64,000 bases of DNA, taken from Methylobacterium longum. Lineage in GTDB: Bacteria; Pseudomonadota; Alphaproteobacteria; Rhizobiales; Beijerinckiaceae. Position 1 is the first letter of the stretch, and the number at the start of each line of letters is the position of its first letter. The position numbers and the translations under genes were made by a program. The stretch is taken from assembly GCF_022179385.1 (NCBI RefSeq), contig NZ_BPQS01000002.1, positions 124,001 to 188,000 on the forward strand. The letters are read 5' to 3'. This document shows positions 24,496 to 33,441 of this stretch, piece after piece. The notes under the pieces were generated by a model. The model was not told the DNA's origin and searched no databases. It saw only the letters and a program-made list of their open reading frames with translations.

Positions 24496-24675
24496 TCACG
24501 ACGCGTCCTGCTCATCCTGGTCCGCGATTTCGCGCTGTATCTCCCGCTCTGTTCTATCCCCCGCCGGATCTTCCGGTAACGGGAACAGATCGTTCAGCCC
24601 TTGAGCGACGCCGTGGAGGACCGGATCGAAGGCGGATCCGAAGGCGCGGGATTGGGTATGGTCGCTCTTGATCAT
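24496..24675 (-). CDS. Small acidic hypothetical protein
   Basis: 59 residues from ATG 24675: MIKSDHTQSRAFGSAFDPVL, then a charged helical tail (TEREIQREIADQDEQDAS). Composition is protein-like and acidic. An upstream start at 24714 is also possible. Unknown family. Confidence 0.4.
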   Translation of the reverse strand: MIKSDHTQSRAFGSAFDPVLHGVAQGLNDLFPLPEDPAGDRTEREIQREIADQDEQDAS

Positions 24676-24808
24676 GCTTAGCAGTGCAGATGAGGGGCCG
24701 ACGCTCACCGGCACGCGATTTTCGGCCTATCGCTGAGCGCGATTAACCTACATCAATTCGGGTGCTGGTGAACGGTTGCGATCCGTTCCGGAAAAGTTGC
24801 GTCGTTTT

Positions 24809-25075
24809 TCATGGGTTCACCACAAGCAACCTAACCGCCCTGTGGACGCTGATCGGCGCTCGCGCCGCAGCCACATCGGACACCGCACTGCCCATAAACG
24901 GCGGCGCAGTGGCAGGCGGCTCGTTCATTTCCTTGATGGAGGCCGACTCTGGCACTGCCGATGCACGTTCGGCCTTTGCGCTTGCGCGCCACAGGCGTGG
25001 CAGTTTCGACTCGATAACTTCGACCTCCGGTTCCGGCTCGTTCGGCGGCTGGAACAAAGCTAAGGTCATCTGCAT
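24809..25075 (-). pseudogene. C-terminal fragment related to the protein at 17662-18216
   Basis: About 88 codons that align with the proline-rich half of the MKRRSARPFTVEVK-type protein: LALFQPPNEPEPEVEV against PMFEPPSEPDPAAEV, then ESKLPRLWRASAKAERASAV against KPKLPRVQRSRVKVERASAA. The conserved N-terminus is absent and the open frame upstream is the antisense of the phasin gene. A truncated second copy. Confidence 0.6.
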
Positions 25076-25210
25076 CGGCACGTCGGGTCCAACCGAAACG
25101 TTCGCGCTTCGAAGATCTGTGAAGACGTAGGTTGAGCAGCGATCGAAACATAGGTTACCCTGCGATATATCAGGCGGCCCAAGTCTGACTCTGTCGAGAG
25201 GATAGCCACC

Positions 25211-25699
25211 ATGGCCAATTTGCCCAGCTTCGAGATCCCGCAGCAGATGCGTGACCTCGCCGAGAACAACGTCGCCCAGGCGCGAAAGGCGTTCGACAGC
25301 CTCGTGGGAACCGCCAAGCGCGGCGCCGAGACGATGCGAGGCACGACTGAGATGTCCCGCACCAGCATGCAGGACATGTACGGTCGCGGCTTCGAGTACG
25401 CGGAAGAGAATGTGCACGCCGCTTTCGACGTGGCACAGAAGCTCGCGCGCGCGGGCACGCCGATGGAGATGATGAAGATCCAGAGCGAGTACATGCGCGA
25501 GCGCTACGCCGCGATGCAGGAGCAGGCCAAGGCGTTCGGCGGCATGGCACAAGAGATGTTCAAGCAAGGTGCCGAGAGCACTAGGTCGGCGATGGAGCAG
25601 AGCGCGGGCGAGGTGCGCCGGATGACCGAGCAGGGCCGGGATGCAGCCGCCCAAACCGCGCGAGCGGCAGAGGATACGGTTGATCGCTCGACAAGTTGA
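25211..25699 (+). CDS. Phasin family protein
   Basis: 162 residues, almost entirely amphipathic helix: FEIPQQMRDLAENNVAQARK at the start, the phasin core GAETMRGTTEMSRTSMQDMY, and an alanine/glutamate-rich C-terminus. Phasins coat polyhydroxyalkanoate granules and control their number and size; some alphaproteobacterial members have chaperone-like roles. ATG with GGATAGCCACC upstream. The C-terminal Ala/Glu/Thr-rich extension is typical. No PHA synthase is nearby, so it would act with chromosomal PHA genes. Confidence 0.9.
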   Translation: MANLPSFEIPQQMRDLAENNVAQARKAFDSLVGTAKRGAETMRGTTEMSRTSMQDMYGRGFEYAEENVHAAFDVAQKLARAGTPMEMMKIQSEYMRERYAAMQEQAKAFGGMAQEMFKQGAESTRSAMEQSAGEVRRMTEQGRDAAAQTARAAEDTVDRSTS

Positions 25700-25828
25700 T
25701 CTGCTGCGGCCGGTGGGGCGAAGCGGTGCCCTTCCGGTCGAAGCTGCGACACGCTGAGAGCCCGCGGTAAGTTTAGCTCCTCGGTGCCGCCGCGACGAGC
25801 ACCAGCGACGCCGCGGAAGAGGTCGCCT

Positions 25829-26071
25829 ATGACTCACGCTGAGATCGGCCGCCTGACCGACGAGACGATCCGGCTCAGCGTGCGATTGGGCGAGACGGCA
25901 GGGCTGCTGATGGTTGCCATGCAGTACGCGTGGCTCGACGGCTGGGTTCAGGGCTGTCGCCAAGCTACGGCGGGCGCCGAGGAGATGCTGGAGCAGCAAG
26001 CGCGCACGAACCGTCTGGTGCGCCAAGGCGTGCCAATCAAAGCAGCAGCACGCGGTCTGCATCTCGTGTAG
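25829..26071 (+). CDS. Small hypothetical protein
   Basis: 80 residues from ATG 25829, with GAAGAGG upstream: MTHAEIGRLTDETIRLSVRL, then VAMQYAWLDGWVQGCRQATA and a helical C-terminus. Good codon use. It follows the phasin on the same strand by 129 bases. No recognised family. Confidence 0.6.
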   Translation: MTHAEIGRLTDETIRLSVRLGETAGLLMVAMQYAWLDGWVQGCRQATAGAEEMLEQQARTNRLVRQGVPIKAAARGLHLV

Positions 26072-26417
26072 CCGATGCCGCATCAAGGCCGCGCTCACTC
26101 GCCAACACCGAGCAGCACGACTGCCGCATCCGTCGCGCCAGGAACCAGCATCTGTATCCCGCCTCTGGCCGTCGCCGAGGCGGATCACGGTCTGCCCGTG
26201 TGCCTCTGCGGCGGGACGATGTGGCGATACGCGAGTGTAGGTCGAGACTTCTTGTGGCGTGCGATCGGTTTGATTGTGCCGGACAACTTGGAAGCCTGAG
26301 GGGACCACACACGGCGAGACCCCGGCAGAGCCGGTGTGGCAAGTGATTGCGCGCCAGAGCTTGCAAGCTATCAGGCTCCGGCGGCCCTCGGCGGCCGACG
26401 TAACGCGGGAGGCACTT

Positions 26418-26639
26418 GTGAAGATCCGGATCGGAGAGCGCGGCGAGATGCGCCACATCCGGGTTGAGAGCATTGGGCGCACGAAGGAGAACACCGTCTA
26501 CGTCACGGGGCTCATGGGCTTCGGACGCGCCGAACGGGTGGCCATCGAGATCGACGCCGACACCCTGGCTGAGATGGTGAGAGCAGCCCTTCAGGGCGGG
26601 TTGCGCCCGGAACTCACGAGTGAGCCGAGTTCGGATTGA
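26418..26639 (+). CDS. Small hypothetical protein
   Basis: 73 residues from GTG 26418, supported by GGGAGG 7 bases upstream. The sequence starts VKIRIGERGEMRHIRVESIG and is predicted beta-rich then helical (ADTLAEMVRAALQGGLRPEL). The open frame runs back to 26274, but the ribosome site favours the GTG. Unknown family. Confidence 0.6.
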   Translation: MKIRIGERGEMRHIRVESIGRTKENTVYVTGLMGFGRAERVAIEIDADTLAEMVRAALQGGLRPELTSEPSSD

Positions 26640-27147
26640 TCGCAATGCAAAAGGCGTCCGCACGCAGACCCGCCATCCAAAATGTCCTTAATCCGGGGCG
26701 CCGAGATCCGCTGCGGTTCAACCGCATGATTCAACTCAAAAGGCAACCGAGCGCCTTGTGTTGGAACAGCGTCGTTTAACCGACAGCACGACGGTGACAA
26801 CGTATGTTCGTTCCCGCAACCGAGCCAGCCGCTAAAGCCTCCGTCACGCCCCGCCAACCCGAACACGCGCTGCCCTTTCATCCTACGCCCGTACTCACTC
26901 AACCGCGCGTAGCAATCGATGCGCTCAGCAATAGTATCGACAGCCAAAGTTCAGATACCCGCAAGTACCGGATGTAGCTCTCGTACAGATACGAGCCGGA
27001 AATGTTGTGTTGTATTTTGGCATCTACGGACAAGCACGCGCGCTGAGCGCTGGAACCAAAATCTGATTTACTGCCTTAGGTTAAGTCCGATATGCCTCGC
27101 GTGGGCATCCCCCTCGCGTGGGGCAGCCCGTGCAGGAAGGAACACGC
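26640..27147. other. Gap before the hybrid kinase
   Basis: About 510 bases. A minus-strand frame of about 119 codons (26591-26947, MAVDTIAERIDCYARLSEYG) has mixed composition and no ribosome site; I leave it uncalled. The stretch directly before 27148 is moderately AT-richer and may hold the kinase promoter. Confidence 0.4.
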
Positions 27148-29115
27148 ATGGCATCCCAGTTTGGGTCCGCCACCGAGCCCACCGACGAACAGCGCTTCCG
27201 GCTCCTGGTCCAGTCGGTGACCGACTACGCCATCTACATGCTCGATCCCACCGGCATCGTGGTGAGTTGGAACCCAGGCGCGGAGCGCTTCAAGGGCTAC
27301 ACCGAGGCCGAGATCATCGGTCAGCACTTCTCGCGCTTCTACACCGAGGAGGACCGGCAGACCGGGTTGCCCAAACGGGCGCTCGCGACCGCGGCCAACG
27401 AGGGGCGCTTTGAGCAGGAAGGCTGGCGCGTTCGCAAGGACGGCACCCGGATGTGGGCGCACGTCGTCATCGACCCCATCCGTGACCCGTCCGGTACGCT
27501 CATCGGCTTCGCCAAGATCACGCGGGACATCAGCGCGCAGAAAGCCGCGCGCGAGGCGCTGCGTCAGAGCGAGGAGCGCTTCCGCCTACTCGTGCAGGGG
27601 GTCACCGACTACGCCATCTTCATGCTCGACCCGGACGGCGTGGTCACGAACTGGAACTCGGGTGCGGCTCGGATCAAGGGCTACACCGAGGCCGAGATCG
27701 TCGGGCAGCACTTCTCCCGCTTCTACACCGAGGAGGATCGGGCAGCGGGCGTGCCTGCCAGGGCTTTGGAGACGGCAAAGCGGGAAGGCAGGTTCGAGGC
27801 CGAGGGCTGGCGGGTGCGCAAGGACGGCACCCGCTTCTGGGCAAGCGTGGTGATCGACGCGATCCGCGACGACACCGGCCGACTGATCGGCCTCGCCAAG
27901 GTCACCCGCGACATCACAGAGCGTCGGAGTGGGCAGGAGGCCCTGGAGAAGGCGCGCGGCTCCTTGTTTCAGGCGCAGAAGATGGAGGCGCTCGGCGGCC
28001 TGAGTTCCGGGATCGCCCACGACTTCAACAACATCCTGACGGTCATCCTCGGCAACCTCGATCTCCTCCGTCGCGCGCCGGAGCAGCGTCGCGAGCGCCT
28101 GATCAACAACGCGGTCCAGGCGGTGGAGCAGGGCCGCAAGCTGACCCAGCAGTTGCTCGCCTTCGGTCGCCGCCACCTGCACCAGCCCGAAGTTCTGGAC
28201 CTGAACCGGCTGATCCTCGGCATGGACGACATGCTCAAGCAGTCGCTGCGAGGGGACATCCGTGTCGAGTTCGATCTCGCGCAGGAGCTTTGGCCCGTCG
28301 AGGTCGATCCGGCTCAGCTTCAGATCGCGCTGATCAACCTCGCGGTGAATGCGCGTGATGCCATGCCCAGAGGGGGTCAGTTCCGGATCAGAACCGAGAA
28401 CGTCACCGCGCCCGGCAGCGACCTCGAACAGAGTGTCGCGATTGCGGTGAGTGACACCGGATCCGGCATGCCGCCCGAGGTGGTCGCCCGCGCGTTCGAA
28501 CCGTTCTTCACCACGAAGGAGGTCGGCAAGGGCACCGGGCTGGGGCTGCCGCAGGTCTACGCCTTCGCGCAGCAGTCGCGCGGTTCCGTGCGCATCACGA
28601 GCGAGGTTGGTCGCGGAACGACCTTCACGATCTCGCTGCCGCACACGCAGGCGCAGATCGTGGAGAGGCAACGGGTGAGCCACGATCCCGACGCGGCGGC
28701 GCGGCCCCTCCGCGTTCTCGTGGTCGAGGACAACGCACAGGTGGCGGAAGTTGCGGTCTCTATCCTGACGGAGCGGGGCCACGCCGTCGTGAGCAGCGCC
28801 AGTGCGTCGGAAGCCCTACACGTCCTGACCTCGGGGCAGCCGTTTGATGTGATCCTGTCGGACCTCGTGATGCCAGGGGAGATGAACGGGTTCGATCTGG
28901 CCCAGCATGTACGTGACCGTTGGCCGACTCTGCCAGTGCTGCTGGCGACGGGCTACAGCGATCAAGCGGCCAGGGCGATCAAGGCAGGCTTCCCGCTGAT
29001 CTCGAAGCCCTACGAACCGGCCGCGCTTCTGCTCGCCGTCGAGGGGGCTGCGTCGGAAGTCACCACTCCCAAGCAGCATAGCAATGTCGTCCGGCTGCCA
29101 CGCGTCGGGAAATGA
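27148..29115 (+). CDS. Hybrid sensor histidine kinase with duplicated PAS domains
   Basis: 655 residues. Two PAS/PAC domains (about 15-135 and 145-265) are near-duplicates: both contain YTEAEI(I/V)GQHFSRFYTEED, GWRVRKDGTR and a VTDYAI(Y/F)MLDP opening. A HisKA domain follows with the phosphoacceptor in ALGGLSSGIAHDFNNILTVI, then an HATPase with INLAVNARDAMP and a GTGLGL box. A C-terminal receiver domain (about 525-640) has the acceptor aspartate in DVILSDLVMPGEMNGFDLAQ. This is the architecture of blue-light or redox hybrid kinases in alphaproteobacteria, though no LOV NCRFLQ motif is present. Start ATG 27148 with AGGAAGG. No membrane segments. Confidence 0.93.
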   Translation: MASQFGSATEPTDEQRFRLLVQSVTDYAIYMLDPTGIVVSWNPGAERFKGYTEAEIIGQHFSRFYTEEDRQTGLPKRALATAANEGRFEQEGWRVRKDGTRMWAHVVIDPIRDPSGTLIGFAKITRDISAQKAAREALRQSEERFRLLVQGVTDYAIFMLDPDGVVTNWNSGAARIKGYTEAEIVGQHFSRFYTEEDRAAGVPARALETAKREGRFEAEGWRVRKDGTRFWASVVIDAIRDDTGRLIGLAKVTRDITERRSGQEALEKARGSLFQAQKMEALGGLSSGIAHDFNNILTVILGNLDLLRRAPEQRRERLINNAVQAVEQGRKLTQQLLAFGRRHLHQPEVLDLNRLILGMDDMLKQSLRGDIRVEFDLAQELWPVEVDPAQLQIALINLAVNARDAMPRGGQFRIRTENVTAPGSDLEQSVAIAVSDTGSGMPPEVVARAFEPFFTTKEVGKGTGLGLPQVYAFAQQSRGSVRITSEVGRGTTFTISLPHTQAQIVERQRVSHDPDAAARPLRVLVVEDNAQVAEVAVSILTERGHAVVSSASASEALHVLTSGQPFDVILSDLVMPGEMNGFDLAQHVRDRWPTLPVLLATGYSDQAARAIKAGFPLISKPYEPAALLLAVEGAASEVTTPKQHSNVVRLPRVGK

Positions 29116-29240
29116 CCATGGGCGGCTTGAGCGACAGTTCCGGCCACGGTCGGCGTACCTAACTCGATGCCATCCTCCTTCGGTCCGCTCTGAATATGAC
29201 GGAACGGCTGAGACGCCCTGTGGGCGGTGGTCAGCTACGC

Positions 29241-29354
29241 ATGAACATCAGTTGGCGCGACGGGAGTGAACTCTGGATCAGGGTGGCCGAACAGGTCCTC
29301 GGACCAGCGGCGCTGAGGGATATGCACCAGAAGCGCCTGGAGAAGAGACCGTGA
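29241..29354 (+). CDS. Very small hypothetical protein upstream of the P450
   Basis: 37 codons from ATG: MNISWRDGSELWIRVAEQVL, then ALRDMHQKRLEKRP. Its stop overlaps the GTG of the next small frame (GTGA), which is the usual sign of coupled translation. Short but with normal codon use. Could be a leader peptide for the P450 gene or a real micro-protein. Confidence 0.4.
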   Translation: MNISWRDGSELWIRVAEQVLGPAALRDMHQKRLEKRP

Positions 29355-29425
29355 CCTTGGTCTACGCCCGTTTCGCGCACGCGCGAGCGACACAGGACGT
29401 GCTGCGCGCTTTTGCCGAACCCTGA
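29351..29425 (+). CDS. 24-codon open frame coupled to the preceding one
   Basis: Starts with the GTG that overlaps the previous stop and reads VTLVYARFAHARATQDVLRA before ending at 29425, 46 bases before the P450 start. May function only as a translational relay between the small gene and the P450. Confidence 0.3.
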   Translation: MTLVYARFAHARATQDVLRAFAEP

Positions 29426-29471
29426 ACAAGCCGGTAGCATAGCCATTAGCCGCGGCGCTGGAGAACCGCCG

Positions 29472-30836
29472 TTGACCACGCTCTCGCCTGTCGCCAGTCC
29501 ACCCGCGGCTCCAAAGCCGCCCGGACCGAAAGGGCTGCCCGTGCTCGGCAACCTGCTCGATCTGCGCCGTGATCCGCTCGGCTTCTTCACGAACTGCGCG
29601 CATCGCTACGGTAATACGGTCCCCTTCCGCATCGGCCCTCGCCGCGCCCTGTTCCTGAACGATCCGGACCTAATCGAGCGCGTCCTCGTCACTGAGCATC
29701 GCGACTTCCCCAAGATCAGCTTCATCTGGCGGCAGTTCAGGGCTGTCCTCGGCGACGGGCTGGTGACCAGCAGCGGCTCCCTGTGGCAGCGCCAGCGCCG
29801 CCTGTGCGCTCCAGCTTTCGCCCCGGCTCGGCTGGCGGGCTATGCCGAGGTGATGGCCCGAGCGACGGAACAGGTGCTCGAAGGCTGGCGCATCAGCGAG
29901 GTTCGCGACCTGCACGCCGACATGATGACGCTCACCTTGCGCATCGTGGCTGAGACGCTCTTCGGCGTCGGTATTGAAGCCGACATCCCGCGGATTGAGG
30001 CTGCCGTCGCAGACATGAGCCGCGAGATGGCCACGCGCATGGTGCGTCCGGTGCTCATCCCCGACGCCGTGCCGCTCCCCGGTCATCTGCGCTACCGGCG
30101 CGGACTCGCATGCGTCGAGGACGTGGCGACCCGTCTCATCCACCAGCGACAAACCGCTTCCCGCGCCGGGCACACTCTGCTGGACACTCTGATCGACGCG
30201 CGAGACGAGACCGGCGCATCGATGTCCGATCGCCAGCTTCGTGACGAGGCGGTCACCTTCCTGCTCGCAGGACACGAGACGACGGCTTTGGCGCTTACCT
30301 GGGCCTTGCACCTACTCGGTCAGCACCCTGATGTAAGCGCGGCGCTCGCCGCCGAGGCCGGTGCTGTGCTGGGTGAACGCCCGGCCACGTTCGAGGACCT
30401 GCCACGCCTCACCGTCGCCGAGCAGGTCGTGAACGAGAGCCTGCGCCTGTACCCGCCCGCGTGGCTGATCGGCCGTGAGGCGGGACGGGATTGCGAGATC
30501 GGCGGCCATGCGGTCGCGAAAGGGACGCCTCTGTACACGTGTCCTTGGGTGCTGCACCGCGATCCGCGCTTCTGGGCAGAGCCGCTGGCGTTCCGGCCTG
30601 AGCGCTGGGTGGGGCACTCAGACAGGCAGCGACCCCGCTTCGCCTATATGCCGTTTGGCGGCGGCCCGCGTGTCTGCATCGCGCAGCGCTTTGCTGTGAT
30701 GGAGGCGGCCCTGATCCTGGCGTTGATCGCGCGACGGTGCAGACTAGTTCCGTTGCAGGAGGAGGCTGTTGTGCCTTTCCCGTCGATCACGCTGCGTCCG
30801 GCGGGCCCAGTGCGGTTCCGGATCGAGGCACGGTGA
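29472..30836 (+). CDS. Cytochrome P450
   Basis: 454 residues from TTG 29472, with GGAG 8 bases upstream; another TTG at 29412 is possible. The proline-rich hinge PKPPGPKGLPVLGNL is followed by the P450 body. The I-helix oxygen-binding motif is FLLAGHETTALAL, the K-helix ExxR is NESLRLYPP, and the heme-binding loop is FGGGPRVCIAQRFA with the cysteine ligand. The class looks like the soluble bacterial CYPs related to fatty-acid hydroxylases (CYP102/CYP4-like), with no membrane anchor. No ferredoxin or reductase gene is adjacent, so it must use chromosomal redox partners. Substrate unknown. Confidence 0.93.
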   Translation: MTTLSPVASPPAAPKPPGPKGLPVLGNLLDLRRDPLGFFTNCAHRYGNTVPFRIGPRRALFLNDPDLIERVLVTEHRDFPKISFIWRQFRAVLGDGLVTSSGSLWQRQRRLCAPAFAPARLAGYAEVMARATEQVLEGWRISEVRDLHADMMTLTLRIVAETLFGVGIEADIPRIEAAVADMSREMATRMVRPVLIPDAVPLPGHLRYRRGLACVEDVATRLIHQRQTASRAGHTLLDTLIDARDETGASMSDRQLRDEAVTFLLAGHETTALALTWALHLLGQHPDVSAALAAEAGAVLGERPATFEDLPRLTVAEQVVNESLRLYPPAWLIGREAGRDCEIGGHAVAKGTPLYTCPWVLHRDPRFWAEPLAFRPERWVGHSDRQRPRFAYMPFGGGPRVCIAQRFAVMEAALILALIARRCRLVPLQEEAVVPFPSITLRPAGPVRFRIEAR

Positions 30837-30965
30837 GTGCACGCAAGCCGGTGGCTGTACGACAGCCGCCCGGTGACAGACACGGGACATGATCCGGCAA
30901 CAGCGCCGCCTCACCGATGCCGAACTCGCGTGACACCACAAGCCTGCGACGACACGGAGCCCGAC

Positions 30966-31574
30966 ATGCAGCCGTGCGAGACCTACCGGCGCTGGATCTG
31001 GTTCATCGCTGCCGGTGTGCTTGTGATCGCGCTCGTCCAGGCCGCCTGCGCCCAGGCCATTGGCGCGCAGGAGGTGCTGAAGGACGCACGCGGCTTCGGG
31101 TGGGACATCGCCCTCTACGTGATCGCCGCCCTTCGCTTCGGGAGGGGGACGTGGGCGGAGAGGATTTCCACACTCCTTGTCGGAGCCTTGCTGGCAGGCT
31201 CAGGCATAGAGGCTCTCACCGACCTGTGGACCAGGCTCGGCCGTCCTGAGGACACCAGCGCGACCGAGACGCTTCTGTCCGACGCCTTCGCGCTCGCCGC
31301 TCCTGGACTCGCAGCCGCAGTGCTGTTCCGGTTCCGGCGCGCCGCTGATCCGCTCGTGACAGCGTCGTGGCTGAACGCCCGCAACGACCTTCTGACCGCC
31401 GTCCTCACGAGCGCCTGCGACCTAACCGGGCACGCCACGAGCCTGCGCTGGCCGGGCTATGCCCTCGACCTGATCGGCGTCATCTTATCGTTCCAGGCTG
31501 CCGCGATCGTGCTCCGGTCAGCGTTTGTCGAGCCCGATGAGCGCAGCCCGCTCGCCGTAGCGGAAGGCTCGTGA
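30966..31574 (+). CDS. CDF-like cation transporter half protein
   Basis: 202 residues from ATG 30966 with CGGAG upstream. Several membrane helices: FIAAGVLVIALVQAACAQAI, IALYVIAALRF, ISTLLVGALLAGSGIEALTD, LAAPGLAAAVLF and a C-terminal DLIGVILSFQAAAIVLRSAF. The segment SWLNARNDLLTAVLTSACDL resembles the metal-site helix of cation diffusion facilitators, but the histidines and aspartates of the active site are incomplete and the cytoplasmic C-terminal domain is missing. It may be a degenerate or specialised relative rather than a working zinc exporter. Confidence 0.65.
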   Translation: MQPCETYRRWIWFIAAGVLVIALVQAACAQAIGAQEVLKDARGFGWDIALYVIAALRFGRGTWAERISTLLVGALLAGSGIEALTDLWTRLGRPEDTSATETLLSDAFALAAPGLAAAVLFRFRRAADPLVTASWLNARNDLLTAVLTSACDLTGHATSLRWPGYALDLIGVILSFQAAAIVLRSAFVEPDERSPLAVAEGS

Positions 31575-31800
31575 TGACCGTCGCTGGAAGCACGGCTCTC
31601 GAACATGCGCCACCTATTTTAGGGCTGTAACGCGGCGCATCCAGGCCGCCGAGGAGTTGGCCGATTTTGATCATGCCATCCTTGGGCCGATTGCCAGCGT
31701 CAAGCCGACCGAGCTTGCGGCCTAAAGGATCCGAGAAGCGGGGTGGTGCCTTGTTCCGGGGGCACCGTTTTCCGCCTCGCGAGGATGTGGATCGAAGGGT

Positions 31801-32427
31801 ATGAGCCAGGACGCCAGCACCGCCGCAAAGACCAGTTCCCGAGCGACCATTCGCGTGTGGATCGACTTCGTCTGCCCGTACTGCCTCTTTGGGGAGCGCG
31901 TCATCCGAGCCGCTATCGAGGGGCTTGAAGTTGACGTTGTGTGGATGCCGTTCGAGTTGCGCCCCTACCCAACTCCGACGTTGCGCCCGGAGGATGAGTA
32001 TCTACCCACGGCATGGAAGCAGGGCGTCTACCCCGCCGCCGAGCGGATGGGCATCGCCATCCGCCTGCCGACCGTGTCGCCGCAACCGTACACCCGCAAG
32101 GCGTTCCTCGGGCTTCAGTACGCCGTCGAGCACGGCCGGGGCGACGCTTACGTCGATGCGGTTCTGCGCGCCTTCTTTCAGCAGGATCGCGACATCGGCG
32201 ACACCGAGGTGCTCAAGGCGAGCTATCAGGATCTCGGCCTCGATCCTCACGCCCTGGACGCCGCGCTGGCCTCGCCGCTCTATGGCGAGCGCCACGATGC
32301 GGCGCTACGCGAGGCGCGAGAGGCGGGCATCCGCGCTGTCCCATCGGTTGCTGTCGGGAACCGGTTGTTCTCGGGCACCCCGCAGCCCGAAGCACTCCGA
32401 GCCGAAATCCTGCGCCAATCGGCCTAG
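31801..32427 (+). CDS. DsbA-family oxidoreductase (FrnE-like)
   Basis: 208 residues. Thioredoxin-fold start IRVWIDFVCPYCLFGERVIR with a CPYC active site, a helical insertion in the middle, and the cis-proline loop near the end (GIRAVPSVAVGNRLFSGTPQ). No signal peptide, so a cytoplasmic member related to FrnE/2-hydroxychromene-2-carboxylate isomerase. CPYC rather than the CPHC of DsbA fits thiol-disulphide exchange in the cytoplasm. GAAGGG lies upstream of the ATG. It stands alone, between the CDF-like gene and the two-gene module on the other strand. Confidence 0.9.
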   Translation: MSQDASTAAKTSSRATIRVWIDFVCPYCLFGERVIRAAIEGLEVDVVWMPFELRPYPTPTLRPEDEYLPTAWKQGVYPAAERMGIAIRLPTVSPQPYTRKAFLGLQYAVEHGRGDAYVDAVLRAFFQQDRDIGDTEVLKASYQDLGLDPHALDAALASPLYGERHDAALREAREAGIRAVPSVAVGNRLFSGTPQPEALRAEILRQSA

Positions 32428-32554
32428 CGTGAACCTTGCCGGTCAGACGCTTGAGGCGCGTGGATGAGGTTCAAGGCGGCTATCCCGGACGGGTGCAGGG
32501 CGGGCATGGTCACCAGGGGCAGGGCACGATCCCGCAGGTCGAGCAGGCACCTGA

Positions 32555-32881
32555 TCACCATCCCCGCGTCGTGAGCCACTCGCGGAGCGCGGTCGCGTCG
32601 GCCGTGCTCTCAAACTCGAAGGTCACGGTGTCCAAGATGGCGTTGCCCCTGCGCTCGCAGATACGGCGACGCCACCGACCCGTCGCATGGTCTTCGCACC
32701 ATTGGTTCGCGAGGCGGTATCGGTAATCCTGGGATCGGGAGTTCAGGTCCAGGACCAGCGTGGCGGTGCCTGCGACCACGAAGGCGTTGCGGTCGAGGAT
32801 CGCCTGGAGTTCCTGGTCAGCCCGCAGTCGGGCGACCAGACGGCGAATGTTCTGGACGTTCGCCACGGCCATCACGGGCAC
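32555..32881 (-). CDS. Second gene of the duplicated unknown two-gene module, copy 2
   Basis: 108 residues. Core identical in layout to the protein at 19693-19986 (RLANQWCEDHATGRWRRRIC, then a C-terminal LREWLTTRGW), with about 11 extra residues at the N-terminus (ANVQNIRRLVARLRADQE). The first 10 bases overlap the upstream gene, exactly as in copy 1. No known domain. Confidence 0.7.
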   Translation of the reverse strand: MPVMAVANVQNIRRLVARLRADQELQAILDRNAFVVAGTATLVLDLNSRSQDYRYRLANQWCEDHATGRWRRRICERRGNAILDTVTFEFESTADATALREWLTTRGW

Positions 32882-33186
32882 CTCGCGTCGATCGAGCGGC
32901 GTGAGAGCAAATCGGAAATGTACAGGTCGCGAATGATTGCTTCGTCGTAGGCCCGCACCCGATCGCGCAAATCTTCGGGCAACAGCGCACCAGCCTCGGC
33001 CAGCCTCAGACGGAGTCGCTCGATAGTTCTTGACGAAACCCGCGCGGTTGCACCGTCACGCCGCGTATAGTCGTGGAGGTATCCTGAACCCCTACCGCAC
33101 CAAGAACGGGAGAACTGCTCGCGCGACGATACCAGACCCAGCGATTTCATCTCCTCGCAGAGCCGCAGCAACTGAAAACCATACAT
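32872..33186 (-). CDS. First gene of the duplicated unknown two-gene module, copy 2 (DUF6626-like)
   Basis: 104 residues from ATG 33186, with a clear GAGGAG 6 bases upstream. MYGFQLLRLCEEMKSLGLVS, FSRSWCGRGSGYLHDYTRRD and a helix ending RDRVRAYDEAIIRDLYISDL. It differs from copy 1 at about one residue in five, mostly conservatively, so both copies appear to be maintained. The conserved tryptophan/cysteine turn and flanking helices suggest a helix-turn-helix-like domain. Confidence 0.74.
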   Translation of the reverse strand: MYGFQLLRLCEEMKSLGLVSSREQFSRSWCGRGSGYLHDYTRRDGATARVSSRTIERLRLRLAEAGALLPEDLRDRVRAYDEAIIRDLYISDLLSRRSIDARCP

Positions 33187-33249
33187 GGAAATCTCCTCGG
33201 ATACGAACTCGGATAAGTATCCTTGTCTACTTATCCAGGAGGTGATTTC

Positions 33250-33441
33250 GTGAGGATCAGAGATTTGTTCGACCGGCCGCGTCCGAAAAACACGACGGAG
33301 AACGAGGGCGAGAAGACGCGCCGACAGGTCCCGACGACAGCTAAGATGCGTCCAGCAATCAAGCGGCCGGAGCAGCTTCGGGCCGATCGGGCAGCGCCTG
33401 CCGCCCCGCCCGCAGTGCCGCGTAGTACGACGAGCGGCTGA
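33250..33441 (+). CDS. Small hypothetical protein with a strong ribosome site
   Basis: 63 codons from GTG 33250. AGGAGG lies 9 bases upstream, one of the best ribosome sites in the region. It starts VRIRDLFDRPRPKNTTENEG and is charged for about 40 residues. The last 28 codons run antisense over the end of the serine recombinase gene and become alanine/proline-rich. It may be a 5' remnant whose tail was replaced when the recombinase element inserted. Divergent from the two-gene module. Confidence 0.4.
   Translation: MRIRDLFDRPRPKNTTENEGEKTRRQVPTTAKMRPAIKRPEQLRADRAAPAAPPAVPRSTTSG

Noticed and set aside
24809..26494. 561-codon minus-strand frame
   Set aside because: Most of it is antisense to the phasin and the following small gene. 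Only the final 88 codons match a protein, as a truncated paralogue, and that part is annotated as a fragment.
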